Below are positions 9,692-21,800 of a stretch of DNA of 64,000 nt, one piece after another. A program made the position numbers and the translations under genes. The stretch comes from Actinernus sp. WN-2022 (Eukaryota; Cnidaria; Anthozoa; Actiniaria; Actinernidae): positions 4,945,877 to 5,009,876 of the forward strand of contig JAOWCC010001634.1 in NCBI GenBank assembly GCA_030867875.1, read 5' to 3'. Each line of letters opens with the position of its first letter. Within the stretch, counting starts at the first letter, position 1. Below the pieces are notes generated by a model. It did no database searches, was not told where the DNA came from, and saw only the letters and a list, made by a program, of their open reading frames with translations.

Positions 9692-12501
9692 ATGATGTGC
9701 GAAGTTTTACCTATAGTTCGGGTTGCATTCCCAGGAGGCAGTGCAGAACCGGTTGCACTGATATCATCGGACCAATCGCCGTTTCAGAATGAACCGGCGC
9801 ACGTACACTGAAATGCAAAGTAGGATAACTACATGAGCCGGCACTTCTAAACGATTTAGCATTAGTTAAGCATCGTAAAGAGCGATAAAACTCGCGAGCG
9901 CGCCTATATGCTTTTAATAAAGAGAGAAAATACTGACGTATCGACATCGTAACGTCTGAGAATTCATGAGAGCATATGGCTTTTAATAAAGAGAGAAAAT
10001 TCTGAAATATCGACACAAGTTTGCTATCATGAGGACTGTTAACACAAAAGGAGGACTCACGTCTAACACCCCTCTGAGAAGAATACCGGTTAAAGACTGA
10101 ACAAAAAAAACGAGAAAAGCCGGGAGACCAAAAACTGCGTGCATGCCAGCCAAGTATGGTGGGTAGTAGTAGCCTTTTTGTGATAACGACGCTCATGATG
10201 TGCGAAGTTTTACCTATAGTTCGGGTTGCATTCCCAGGAGGCAGTGCAGAACCGGTTGCACTGATATCATCGGACCAATCGCCGTTTCAGAATGAACCGG
10301 CGCACGTACACTGAAATGCAAAGTAGGATAACTACATGAGCCGGCACTTCTAAACGATTTAGCATTAGTTAAGCATCGTAAAGAGCGATAAAACTCGCGA
10401 GCGCGCCTATATGCTTTTAATAAAGAGAGAAAATACTGACGTATCGACATCGTAACGTCTGAGAATTCATGAGAGCATATGGCTTTTAATAAAGAGAGAA
10501 AATTCTGAAATATCGACACAAGTTTGCTATCATGAGGACTGTTAACACAAAAGGAGGACTCACGTCTAACACCCCTCTGAGAAGAATACCGGTTAAAGAC
10601 TGAACAAAAAAAACGAGAAAAGCCGGGAGACCAAAAACTGCGTGCATGCCAGCCAAGTATGGTGGGTAGTAGTAGCCTTTTTGTGATAACGACGCTCATG
10701 ATGTGCGAAGTTTTACCTATAGTTCGGGTTGCATTCCCAGGAGGCAGTGCAGAACCGGTTGCACTGATATCATCGGACCAATCGCCGTTTCAGAATGAAC
10801 CGGCGCACGTACACTGAAATGCAAAGTAGGATAACTACATGAGCCGGCACTTCTAAACGATTTAGCATTAGTTAAGCATCGTAAAGAGCGATAAAACTCG
10901 CGAGCGCGCCTATATGCTTTTAATAAAGAGAGAAAATACTGACGTATCGACATCGTAACGTCTGAGAATTCATGAGAGCATATGGCTTTTAATAAAGAGA
11001 GAAAATTCTGAAATATCGACACAAGTTTGCTATCATGAGGACTGTTAACACAAAAGGAGGACTCACGTCTAACACCCCTCTGAGAAGAATACCGGTTAAA
11101 GACTGAACAAAAAAAACGAGAAAAGCCGGGAGACCAAAAACTGCGTGCATGCCAGCCAAGTATGGTGGGTAGTAGTAGCCTTTTTGTGATAACGACGCTC
11201 ATGATGTGCGAAGTTTTACCTATAGTTCGGGTTGCATTCCCAGGAGGCAGTGCAGAACCGGTTGCACTGATATCATCGGACCAATCGCCGTTTCAGAATG
11301 AACCGGCGCACGTACACTGAAATGCAAAGTAGGATAACTACATGAGCCGGCACTTCTAAACGATTTAGCATTAGTTAAGCATCGTAAAGAGCGATAAAAC
11401 TCGCGAGCGCGCCTATATGCTTTTAATAAAGAGAGAAAATACTGACGTATCGACATCGTAACGTCTGAGAATTCATGAGAGCATATGGCTTTTAATAAAG
11501 AGAGAAAATTCTGAAATATCGACACAAGTTTGCTATCATGAGGACTGTTAACACAAAAGGAGGACTCACGTCTAACACCCCTCTGAGAAGAATACCGGTT
11601 AAAGACTGAACAAAAAAAACGAGAAAAGCCGGGAGACCAAAAACTGCGTGCATGCCAGCCAAGTATGGTGGGTAGTAGTAGCCTTTTTGTGATAACGACG
11701 CTCATGATGTGCGAAGTTTTACCTATAGTTCGGGTTGCATTCCCAGGAGGCAGTGCAGAACCGGTTGCACTGATATCATCGGACCAATCGCCGTTTCAGA
11801 ATGAACCGGCGCACGTACACTGAAATGCAAAGTAGGATAACTACATGAGCCGGCACTTCTAAACGATTTAGCATTAGTTAAGCATCGTAAAGAGCGATAA
11901 AACTCGCGAGCGCGCCTATATGCTTTTAATAAAGAGAGAAAATACTGACGTATCGACATCGTAACGTCTGAGAATTCATGAGAGCATATGGCTTTTAATA
12001 AAGAGAGAAAATTCTGAAATATCGACACAAGTTTGCTATCATGAGGACTGTTAACACAAAAGGAGGACTCACGTCTAACACCCCTCTGAGAAGAATACCG
12101 GTTAAAGACTGAACAAAAAAAACGAGAAAAGCCGGGAGACCAAAAACTGCGTGCATGCCAGCCAAGTATGGTGGGTAGTAGTAGCCTTTTTGTGATAACG
12201 ACGCTCATGATGTGCGAAGTTTTACCTATAGTTCGGGTTGCATTCCCAGGAGGCAGTGCAGAACCGGTTGCACTGATATCATCGGACCAATCGCCGTTTC
12301 AGAATGAACCGGCGCACGTACACTGAAATGCAAAGTAGGATAACTACATGAGCCGGCACTTCTAAACGATTTAGCATTAGTTAAGCATCGTAAAGAGCGA
12401 TAAAACTCGCGAGCGCGCCTATATGCTTTTAATAAAGAGAGAAAATACTGACGTATCGACATCGTAACGTCTGAGAATTCATGAGAGCATATGGCTTTTA
12501 A

Positions 12502-13764
12502 GGTTACCGTATACCTTCGCGGGTGTCTCTCGCAAATAAAATCGCACGCGCATCATTTTAAAGGAAAGTATAGAAATCTATATATCACTGGAAAGGTTAT
12601 ATAATGTAGAATGCGCTGAAATGTTTTTTTTTGCACAAATATTACATTTTCAGTAAATGCTAAGGCAACAAACGCAAAAAAGACGAGTCTCACAGAAGTG
12701 AATTTATGTCCCTCCACGTTCGCGCCTACGGACGATTCCGCTGCATAATGTCAATCAGCACATGATGGCCTGTCAAAGGGTGTGAGCGTTTTTTAATATT
12801 TTACTTTGTTCAAATGCAATTCATCTTCAAAGTTTCAATCGAAATAGTTTCTGTGTTTCATCACGGCAAGTACTCTTATAAGAAAAATAATTAAAATATC
12901 GCTAAACGCTCACACACTTTGGTTCATATGTAGCTCCTCTAACACTAGGCCAAGTTTCATCAAGATCTAACAAGTCTTCATACCCTATAAATTCACCCAA
13001 AGACAGTGAATACGCATAAAAATCTATCAGCGTTTTTGGCTTCTGAAGGTTAGGAAACACATCACACCTCATCAAAGCAAACGTCAACACTTAAACCAAC
13101 CAGCCAATTATATGTAAGGATCCCCGGAGCTTATGAATCAAGTCCAGAAATTCGCGGGAAATTAGTACGTGGCTCAAATTGCATAAGAACATACATACTA
13201 GTGTCGTGTCACAAATATTCAAAAGAGCGTTGTGTTATGGCCAAAACTAGAGATAATGCGCAAAAGGGGAAAAAGAAAGGTAAATCAACGGGTTGTACCA
13301 AGAAGGGAGAGGGCCGGATATCGAAAACTAAATCGCGTCGAAAGGCAACGCCGCAAACAAGAGCGAAGGGAAAAGCGAGTGGCAGGCAACCTCTCCCTGG
13401 ATTGACCACGGCCCAGTTTGGAAACTGCGAGTCACCCAAGACATTAGAATCGATATACCGGTAAATTAAACGCTATAAAGTCACTAAACTCACGAGTCAC
13501 GGCTCACTGTGAGTCTGAAGCTCCGGATGTAGTTTCCCGCAAAAATTCAGCGGGGTGCCGTGGCACGTAATGGGATCAGAGGGATTTATCACGCCGAAGC
13601 GATTTATTTACTTTCCTTCAAAGTACGTTTTTTTCTAATATCTCGCAAACTTTTGCATGTTTAAAACATTTTTTTTCTGAAAGATGAAGATCAATCCATC
13701 AATTTCAAAAGAATTACAAAAAAAATTTTTTAAAGAAAACATGCCGCGAAGGTATACGGTAACC
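12502..13764. mobile_element. 1263-bp non-autonomous DNA transposon with TTAA target duplications, inserted in one satellite monomer
   Basis: A 21-bp perfect terminal inverted repeat (12502-12522 and 13744-13764; begins GGTTACCGTATACC) is flanked by TTAA at 12498-12501 and 13765-13768. Removing the element and one TTAA restores the exact 503-bp monomer (CTTTTAATAAAG). TTAA duplication is typical of piggyBac and Kolobok elements; no transposase is present to decide. A subterminal inverted pair, GTGTGAGCGTTT (near 12779) and AAACGCTCACAC (near 12904), lies inside. The element appears in a single monomer, so it jumped after the array formed. Confidence 0.88.
13237..13464 (+). CDS. Short Lys/Arg-rich frame inside the TTAA element
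   Basis: 75 codons from ATG 13237 to a stop at 13462-13464. The first two thirds are strongly basic (for example AQKGKKKGKSTGCTKKGEG), resembling a nuclear or nucleic-acid-binding tail, followed by a neutral end. An upstream GTG extends the frame but is not a usable eukaryotic start. I recognise no domain. It may be a fragment of a captured or decayed gene, or chance. A second small frame on the other strand (12902-13090) is even less supported. Confidence 0.2.
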   Translation: MAKTRDNAQKGKKKGKSTGCTKKGEGRISKTKSRRKATPQTRAKGKASGRQPLPGLTTAQFGNCESPKTLESIYR

Positions 13765-14819
13765 TTAATAAAGAGAGAAAATTCTGAAATATCGACACAA
13801 GTTTGCTATCATGAGGACTGTTAACACAAAAGGAGGACTCACGTCTAACACCCCTCTGAGAAGAATACCGGTTAAAGACTGAACAAAAAAAAACGAGAAA
13901 AGCCGGGAGACCAAAAACTGCGTGCATGCCAGCCAAGTATGGTGGGTAGTAGTAGCCTTTTTGTGATAACGACGCTCATGATGTGCGAAGTTTTACCTAT
14001 AGTTCGGGTTGCATTCCCAGGAGGCAGTGCAGAACCGGTTGCACTGATATCATCGGACCAATCGCCGTTTCAGAATGAACCGGCGCACGTACACTGAAAT
14101 GCAAAGTAGGATAACTACATGAGCCGGCACTTCTAAACGATTTAGCATTAGTTAAGCATCGTAAAGAGCGATAAAACTCGCGAGCGCGCCTATATGCTTT
14201 TAATAAAGAGAGAAAATACTGACGTATCGACATCGTAACGTCTGAGAATTCATGAGAGCATATGGCTTTTAATAAAGAGAGAAAATTCTGAAATATCGAC
14301 ACAAGTTTGCTATCATGAGGACTGTTAACACAAAAGGAGGACTCACGTCTAACACCCCTCTGAGAAGAATACCGGTTAAAGACTGAACAAAAAAAACGAG
14401 AAAAGCCGGGAGACCAAAAACTGCGTGCATGCCAGCCAAGTATGGTGGGTAGTAGTAGCCTTTTTGTGATAACGACGCTCATGATGTGCGAAGTTTTACC
14501 TATAGTTCGGGTTGCATTCCCAGGAGGCAGTGCAGAACCGGTTGCACTGATATCATCGGACCAATCGCCGTTTCAGAATGAACCGGCGCACGTACACTGA
14601 AATGCAAAGTAGGATAACTACATGAGCCGGCACTTCTAAACGATTTAGCATTAGTTAAGCATCGTAAAGAGCGATAAAACTCGCGAGCGCGCCTATATGC
14701 TTTTAATAAAGAGAGAAAATACTGACGTATCGACATCGTAACGTCTGAGAATTCATGAGAGCATATGGCTTTTAATAAAGAGAGAAAATTCTGAAATATC
14801 GACACAAGTTTGCTATCAT

Positions 14820-14983
14820 GAGGACTGTTAACACAAAAGGAGGACTCACGTCTAACACCCCTCTGAGAAGAATACCGGTTAAAGACTGAACAAAAAAAAC
14901 GAGAAAAGCCGGGAGACCAAAAACTGCGTGCATGCCAGCCAAGTATGGTGGGTAGTAGTAGCCTTTTTGTGATAACGACGCTC
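14820..14983 (+). repeat. Right terminal E module of array 1
   Basis: Same 164-bp module as at 9528. It stops exactly at GCTCAT and runs into TATATATATA, so the array closes on a complete module rather than at a random point. Confidence 0.75.
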
Positions 14984-14997
14984 ATATATATATATAT
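14984..14997. repeat. TA tract joining array 1 and array 2
   Basis: ATATATATATATAT lies between the closing GCTC of array 1 and the CTAGCATG that opens array 2. No other sequence separates the two satellites. Confidence 0.9.
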
Positions 14998-15060
14998 CTA
15001 GCATGTTTTCACAAAAGGGGGTTTTAGGTTCTAGGGCTCCTTTTGTGGAAACAGCGTAGA
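14997..15060 (+). repeat. First 64-bp hairpin module H
   Basis: Begins TCTAGCATGTTTTCACAAAAGG and ends with the inverted form CCTTTTGTGGAAACAGCGTAGA; 18 of 22 paired positions agree. It opens array 2 directly after the TA tract and recurs at every 895-bp junction. Confidence 0.85.
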
Positions 15061-15893
15061 TCTTGTGTGCCTTTAAGCTTTAAAAGCCAGTTACTCGTGT
15101 TTTTGCCGCTTTCTTGAAAGGGCAAATGACAGTTTACGACTTTTCTGGCCTTTCTTTCCAATAATTGATCTGTAGGTATTTTATGAGGGTGGTGTGGGGT
15201 GGGGAGGAGTAGTTCAAAAAATTTCGCGAAAAACCAACTTTGCCTGACGTATGGCGCAACGATTTGCTTAGTGAAAGATGTACATTTTCCACTAGGTCTG
15301 AGAAAAAAGGTGCATTTTTGGGATCAAAACGTTGAAAAGTGAGTTACTGGCTTTTAAAGCCAACAAGTACGCATTAATTTACTTGTGTAACCTAAATTTC
15401 AAAGTGGCGCCATTTCTCGAACTTTTAATGGATTTCGATGCACTATACGGCAATACAACGGCCTCTTCCTGTACTTTCAGACTGGCGTGCCAGTTTTGCC
15501 CTATTTGGAGTAGAAAATCCGAAAATGTTTTTTTTTTTGTAACCTAACCTTAATCTCTCAAAGTTACTTGTGTACCCTAATATCTTCAAAGTGGCGCCAT
15601 TTCTCGAGCTTTCAATGGATTTCGATGCACTATACGGCAATACAACGTTCTCTTCATGTAGATTGCGTTTAATGGGTGGAAGTTTCCTGTATTTTGAGTA
15701 ACAATACCAGAAAATGGCCTTTTTCTAACCTAAGCATAACCTCTAGGTCTCAAATAAAGAAATTATGGGATAGATCTCACACAAGTAAATTATGGGATAG
15801 AAAGGCCATTAAAGTCTTCAACTGTCATTTGCCGTTTCAAGAAAACGGCAAAAACACGAGTTACTGGCTTTTAAAGCTAAAGGCACACAAGAT
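15061..15893 (+). repeat. Monomer 1 of array 2, the most divergent edge copy
   Basis: 833 bp. It has an 11-T run at 15528-15538 where most copies read GTG plus eight T, has CTCGAAC where all others read CTCGACC (about 15417-15423), and a single-base T junction where other short junctions have A. Confidence 0.9.
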
Positions 15894-18800
15894 TCTTGTG
15901 TGCCTTTAAGCTTTAAAAGCCAGTTACTCGTGTTTTTGCCGCTTTCTTGAAAGGGCAAATGACAGTTTACGACTTTTCTGGCCTTTCTTTCCAATAATTG
16001 ATCTGTAGGTATTTTATGAGGGTGGTGTGGGGTGGGGAGGAGTAGTTCAAAAAATTTCGCGAAAAACCAACTTTGCCTGACGTATGGCGCAACGATTTGC
16101 TTAGTGAAAGATGTACATTTTCCACTAGGTCTGAGAAAAAAGGTGCATTTTTGGGATCAAAACGTTGAAAAGTGAGTTACTGGCTTTTAAAGCCAACAAG
16201 TACGCATTAATTTACTTGTGTAACCTAAATTTCAAAGTGGCGCCATTTCTCGACCTTTTAATGGATTTCGATGCACTATACGGCAATACAACGGCCTCTT
16301 CCTGTACTTTCAGACTGGCGTGCCAGTTTTGCCCTATTTGGAGTAGAAAATCCGAAAATGTTTTTTTTTTGTAACCTAACCTTAATCTCTCAAAGTTACT
16401 TGTGTACCCTAATATCTTCAAAGTGGCGCCATTTCTCGAGCTTTCAATGGATTTCGATGCACTATACGGCAATACAACGTTCTCTTCATGTAGATTGCGT
16501 TTAATGGGTGGAAGTTTCCTGTATTTTGAGTAACAATACCAGAAAATGGCCTTTTTCTAACCTAAGCATAACCTCTAGGTCTCAAATAAAGAAATTATGG
16601 GATAGATCTCACACAAGTAAATTATGGGATAGAAAGGCCATTAAAGTCTTCAACTGTCATTTGCCGTTTCAAGAAAACGGCAAAAACACGAGTTACTGGC
16701 TTTTAAAGCTAAAGGCACACAAGATCTAGCATGTTTTCACAAAAGGGGGTTTTAGGTTCTAGGGCTCCTTTTGTGGAAACAGCGTAGATCTTGTGTGCCT
16801 TTAAGCTTTAAAAGCCAGTTACTCGTGTTTTTGCCGCTTTCTTGAAAGGGCAAATGACAGTTTACGACTTTTCTGGCCTTTCTTTCCAATAATTGATCTG
16901 TAGGTATTTTATGAGGGTGGTGTGGGGTGGGGAGGAGTAGTTCAAAAAATTTCGCGAAAAACCAACTTTGCCTGACGTATGGCGCAACGATTTGCTTAGT
17001 GAAAGATGTACATTTTCCACTAGGTCTGAGAAAAAAGGTGCATTTTTGGGATCAAAACGTTGAAAAGTGAGTTACTGGCTTTTAAAGCCAACAAGTACGC
17101 ATTAATTTACTTGTGTAACCTAAATTTCAAAGTGGCGCCATTTCTCGACCTTTTAATGGATTTCGATGCACTATACGGCAATACAACGGCCTCTTCCTGT
17201 ACTTTCAGACTGGCGTGCCAGTTTTGCCCTATTTGGAGTAGAAAATCCGAAAATGTGTTTTTTTTGTAACCTAACCTTAATCTCTCAAAGTTACTTGTGT
17301 ACCCTAATATCTTCAAAGTGGCGCCATTTCTCGAGCTTTCAATGGATTTCGATGCACTATACGGCAATACAACGTTCTCTTCATGTAGATTGCGTTTAAT
17401 GGGTGGAAGTTTCCTGTATTTTGAGTAACAATACCAGAAAATGGCCTTTTTCTAACCTAAGCATAACCTCTAGGTCTCAAATAAAGAAATTATGGGATAG
17501 ATCTCACACAAGTAAATTATGGGATAGAAAGGCCATTAAAGTCTTCAACTGTCATTTGCCGTTTCAAGAAAACGGCAAAAACACGAGTTACTGGCTTTTA
17601 AAGCTAAAGGCACACAAGATCTAGCATGTTTTCACAAAAGGGGGTTTTAGGTTCTAGGGCTCCTTTTGTGGAAACAGCGTAGATCTTGTGTGCCTTTAAG
17701 CTTTAAAAGCCAGTTACTCGTGTTTTTGCCGCTTTCTTGAAAGGGCAAATGACAGTTTACGACTTTTCTGGCCTTTCTTTCCAATAATTGATCTGTAGGT
17801 ATTTTATGAGGGTGGTGTGGGGTGGGGAGGAGTAGTTCAAAAAATTTCGCGAAAAACCAACTTTGCCTGACGTATGGCGCAACGATTTGCTTAGTGAAAG
17901 ATGTACATTTTCCACTAGGTCTGAGAAAAAAGGTGCATTTTTGGGATCAAAACGTTGAAAAGTGAGTTACTGGCTTTTAAAGCCAACAAGTACGCATTAA
18001 TTTACTTGTGTAACCTAAATTTCAAAGTGGCGCCATTTCTCGACCTTTTAATGGATTTCGATGCACTATACGGCAATACAACGGCCTCTTCCTGTACTTT
18101 CAGACTGGCGTGCCAGTTTTGCCCTATTTGGAGTAGAAAATCCGAAAATGTGTTTTTTTTGTAACCTAACCTTAATCTCTCAAAGTTACTTGTGTACCCT
18201 AATATCTTCAAAGTGGCGCCATTTCTCGAGCTTTCAATGGATTTCGATGCACTATACGGCAATACAACGTTCTCTTCATGTAGATTGCGTTTAATGGGTG
18301 GAAGTTTCCTGTATTTTGAGTAACAATACCAGAAAATGGCCTTTTTCTAACCTAAGCATAACCTCTAGGTCTCAAATAAAGAAATTATGGGATAGATCTC
18401 ACACAAGTAAATTATGGGATAGAAAGGCCATTAAAGTCTTCAACTGTCATTTGCCGTTTCAAGAAAACGGCAAAAACACGAGTTACTGGCTTTTAAAGCT
18501 AAAGGCACACAAGATCTAGCATGTTTTCACAAAAGGGGGTTTTAGGTTCTAGGGCTCCTTTTGTGGAAACAGCGTAGATCTTGTGTGCCTTTAAGCTTTA
18601 AAAGCCAGTTACTCGTGTTTTTGCCGCTTTCTTGAAAGGGCAAATGACAGTTTACGACTTTTCTGGCCTTTCTTTCCAATAATTGATCTGTAGGTATTTT
18701 ATGAGGGTGGTGTGGGGTGGGGAGGAGTAGTTCAAAAAATTTCGCGAAAAACCAACTTTGCCTGACGTATGGCGCAACGATTTGCTTAGTGAAAGATGTA

Positions 18801-21800
18801 CATTTTCCACTAGGTCTGAGAAAAAAGGTGCATTTTTGGGATCAAAACGTTGAAAAGTGAGTTACTGGCTTTTAAAGCCAACAAGTACGCATTAATTTAC
18901 TTGTGTAACCTAAATTTCAAAGTGGCGCCATTTCTCGACCTTTTAATGGATTTCGATGCACTATACGGCAATACAACGGCCTCTTCCTGTACTTTCAGAC
19001 TGGCGTGCCAGTTTTGCCCTATTTGGAGTAGAAAATCCGAAAATGTTTTTTTTTTGTAACCTAACCTTAATCTCTCAAAGTTACTTGTGTACCCTAATAT
19101 CTTCAAAGTGGCGCCATTTCTCGAGCTTTCAATGGATTTCGATGCACTATACGGCAATACAACGTTCTCTTCATGTAGATTGCGTTTAATGGGTGGAAGT
19201 TTCCTGTATTTTGAGTAACAATACCAGAAAATGGCCTTTTTCTAACCTAAGCATAACCTCTAGGTCTCAAATAAAGAAATTATGGGATAGATCTCACACA
19301 AGTAAATTATGGGATAGAAAGGCCATTAAAGTCTTCAACTGTCATTTGCCGTTTCAAGAAAACGGCAAAAACACGAGTTACTGGCTTTTAAAGCTAAAGG
19401 CACACAAGATCTAGCATGTTTTCACAAAAGGGGGTTTTAGGTTCTAGGGCTCCTTTTGTGGAAACAGCGTAGATCTTGTGTGCCTTTAAGCTTTAAAAGC
19501 CAGTTACTCGTGTTTTTGCCGCTTTCTTGAAAGGGCAAATGACAGTTTACGACTTTTCTGGCCTTTCTTTCCAATAATTGATCTGTAGGTATTTTATGAG
19601 GGTGGTGTGGGGTGGGGAGGAGTAGTTCAAAAAATTTCGCGAAAAACCAACTTTGCCTGACGTATGGCGCAACGATTTGCTTAGTGAAAGATGTACATTT
19701 TCCACTAGGTCTGAGAAAAAAGGTGCATTTTTGGGATCAAAACGTTGAAAAGTGAGTTACTGGCTTTTAAAGCCAACAAGTACGCATTAATTTACTTGTG
19801 TAACCTAAATTTCAAAGTGGCGCCATTTCTCGACCTTTTAATGGATTTCGATGCACTATACGGCAATACAACGGCCTCTTCCTGTACTTTCAGACTGGCG
19901 TGCCAGTTTTGCCCTATTTGGAGTAGAAAATCCGAAAATGTGTTTTTTTTGTAACCTAACCTTAATCTCTCAAAGTTACTTGTGTACCCTAATATCTTCA
20001 AAGTGGCGCCATTTCTCGAGCTTTCAATGGATTTCGATGCACTATACGGCAATACAACGTTCTCTTCATGTAGATTGCGTTTAATGGGTGGAAGTTTCCT
20101 GTATTTTGAGTAACAATACCAGAAAATGGCCTTTTTCTAACCTAAGCATAACCTCTAGGTCTCAAATAAAGAAATTATGGGATAGATCTCACACAAGTAA
20201 ATTATGGGATAGAAAGGCCATTAAAGTCTTCAACTGTCATTTGCCGTTTCAAGAAAACGGCAAAAACACGAGTTACTGGCTTTTAAAGCTAAAGGCACAC
20301 AAGATCTAGCATGTTTTCACAAAAGGGGGTTTTAGGTTCTAGGGCTCCTTTTGTGGAAACAGCGTAGATCTTGTGTGCCTTTAAGCTTTAAAAGCCAGTT
20401 ACTCGTGTTTTTGCCGCTTTCTTGAAAGGGCAAATGACAGTTTACGACTTTTCTGGCCTTTCTTTCCAATAATTGATCTGTAGGTATTTTATGAGGGTGG
20501 TGTGGGGTGGGGAGGAGTAGTTCAAAAAATTTCGCGAAAAACCAACTTTGCCTGACGTATGGCGCAACGATTTGCTTAGTGAAAGATGTACATTTTCCAC
20601 TAGGTCTGAGAAAAAAGGTGCATTTTTGGGATCAAAACGTTGAAAAGTGAGTTACTGGCTTTTAAAGCCAACAAGTACGCATTAATTTACTTGTGTAACC
20701 TAAATTTCAAAGTGGCGCCATTTCTCGACCTTTTAATGGATTTCGATGCACTATACGGCAATACAACGGCCTCTTCCTGTACTTTCAGACTGGCGTGCCA
20801 GTTTTGCCCTATTTGGAGTAGAAAATCCGAAAATGTGTTTTTTTTGTAACCTAACCTTAATCTCTCAAAGTTACTTGTGTACCCTAATATCTTCAAAGTG
20901 GCGCCATTTCTCGAGCTTTCAATGGATTTCGATGCACTATACGGCAATACAACGTTCTCTTCATGTAGATTGCGTTTAATGGGTGGAAGTTTCCTGTATT
21001 TTGAGTAACAATACCAGAAAATGGCCTTTTTCTAACCTAAGCATAACCTCTAGGTCTCAAATAAAGAAATTATGGGATAGATCTCACACAAGTAAATTAT
21101 GGGATAGAAAGGCCATTAAAGTCTTCAACTGTCATTTGCCGTTTCAAGAAAACGGCAAAAACACGAGTTACTGGCTTTTAAAGCTAAAGGCACACAAGAA
21201 TCTTGTGTGCCTTTAAGCTTTAAAAGCCAGTTACTCGTGTTTTTGCCGCTTTCTTGAAAGGGCAAATGACAGTTTACGACTTTTCTGGCCTTTCTTTCCA
21301 ATAATTGATCTGTAGGTATTTTATGAGGGTGGTGTGGGGTGGGGAGGAGTAGTTCAAAAAATTTCGCGAAAAACCAACTTTGCCTGACGTATGGCGCAAC
21401 GATTTGCTTAGTGAAAGATGTACATTTTCCACTAGGTCTGAGAAAAAAGGTGCATTTTTGGGATCAAAACGTTGAAAAGTGAGTTACTGGCTTTTAAAGC
21501 CAACAAGTACGCATTAATTTACTTGTGTAACCTAAATTTCAAAGTGGCGCCATTTCTCGACCTTTTAATGGATTTCGATGCACTATACGGCAATACAACG
21601 GCCTCTTCCTGTACTTTCAGACTGGCGTGCCAGTTTTGCCCTATTTGGAGTAGAAAATCCGAAAATGTGTTTTTTTTGTAACCTAACCTTAATCTCTCAA
21701 AGTTACTTGTGTACCCTAATATCTTCAAAGTGGCGCCATTTCTCGAGCTTTCAATGGATTTCGATGCACTATACGGCAATACAACGTTCTCTTCATGTAG

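Larger units (their letters stand above)
9526..14985. repeat. Satellite array 1: 503-bp monomer, about 8.3 copies
   Basis: Monomers (phase GAGGACTGTTAACAC) start at 9528, 10031, 10534, 11037, 11540, 12043, 13813, 14317 and 14820; the last is partial (164-166 bp). Copies are identical by eye except for one extra A in the copy starting 13813. Each monomer consists of a module E (164 bp, inverted ends GAGGACTGTTAACACAAAAGG and CCTTTTTGTGATAACGACGCTC, bounded by AT) and a core S of about 339 bp. The array starts and stops with a complete E, and a TA tract lies at both outer ends. Core S contains a 69-bp-offset internal duplication (CTTTTAATAAAGAGAGAAAA twice). No RNA or protein gene was recognised in the unit. 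Confidence 0.95.

Noticed and set aside
9710..9752. Faint resemblance of the 503-bp unit (minus strand, CCTGGGAAT...CTATAGG) to the 3' end of 5S rRNA
   Set aside because: Only about 9 consecutive bases match. The internal promoter boxes and the rest of the 120-base gene are absent.
9711..14985. 161-codon minus-strand open frame identical in every complete 503-bp monomer
   Set aside because: The monomers are identical at DNA level, so the frame persists by identity, not selection. Composition is not domain-like, and part of it is a translated DNA duplication.
14997..15060. Array 2 as a rolling-circle Helitron array (TC start, hairpin, insertion between A and T)
   Set aside because: The TC start and the hairpin fit superficially, but the hairpin is at the junction with paired inverted ends, there is no CTRR end, and array 1 shows inverted TA-flanked ends. 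A terminal-inverted-repeat element fits better.
15535..15760. Telomere-like CCTAACC/TAACCTAA motifs in the array 2 core
   Set aside because: They are isolated words, not tandem telomere units, and recur only because the monomer recurs.
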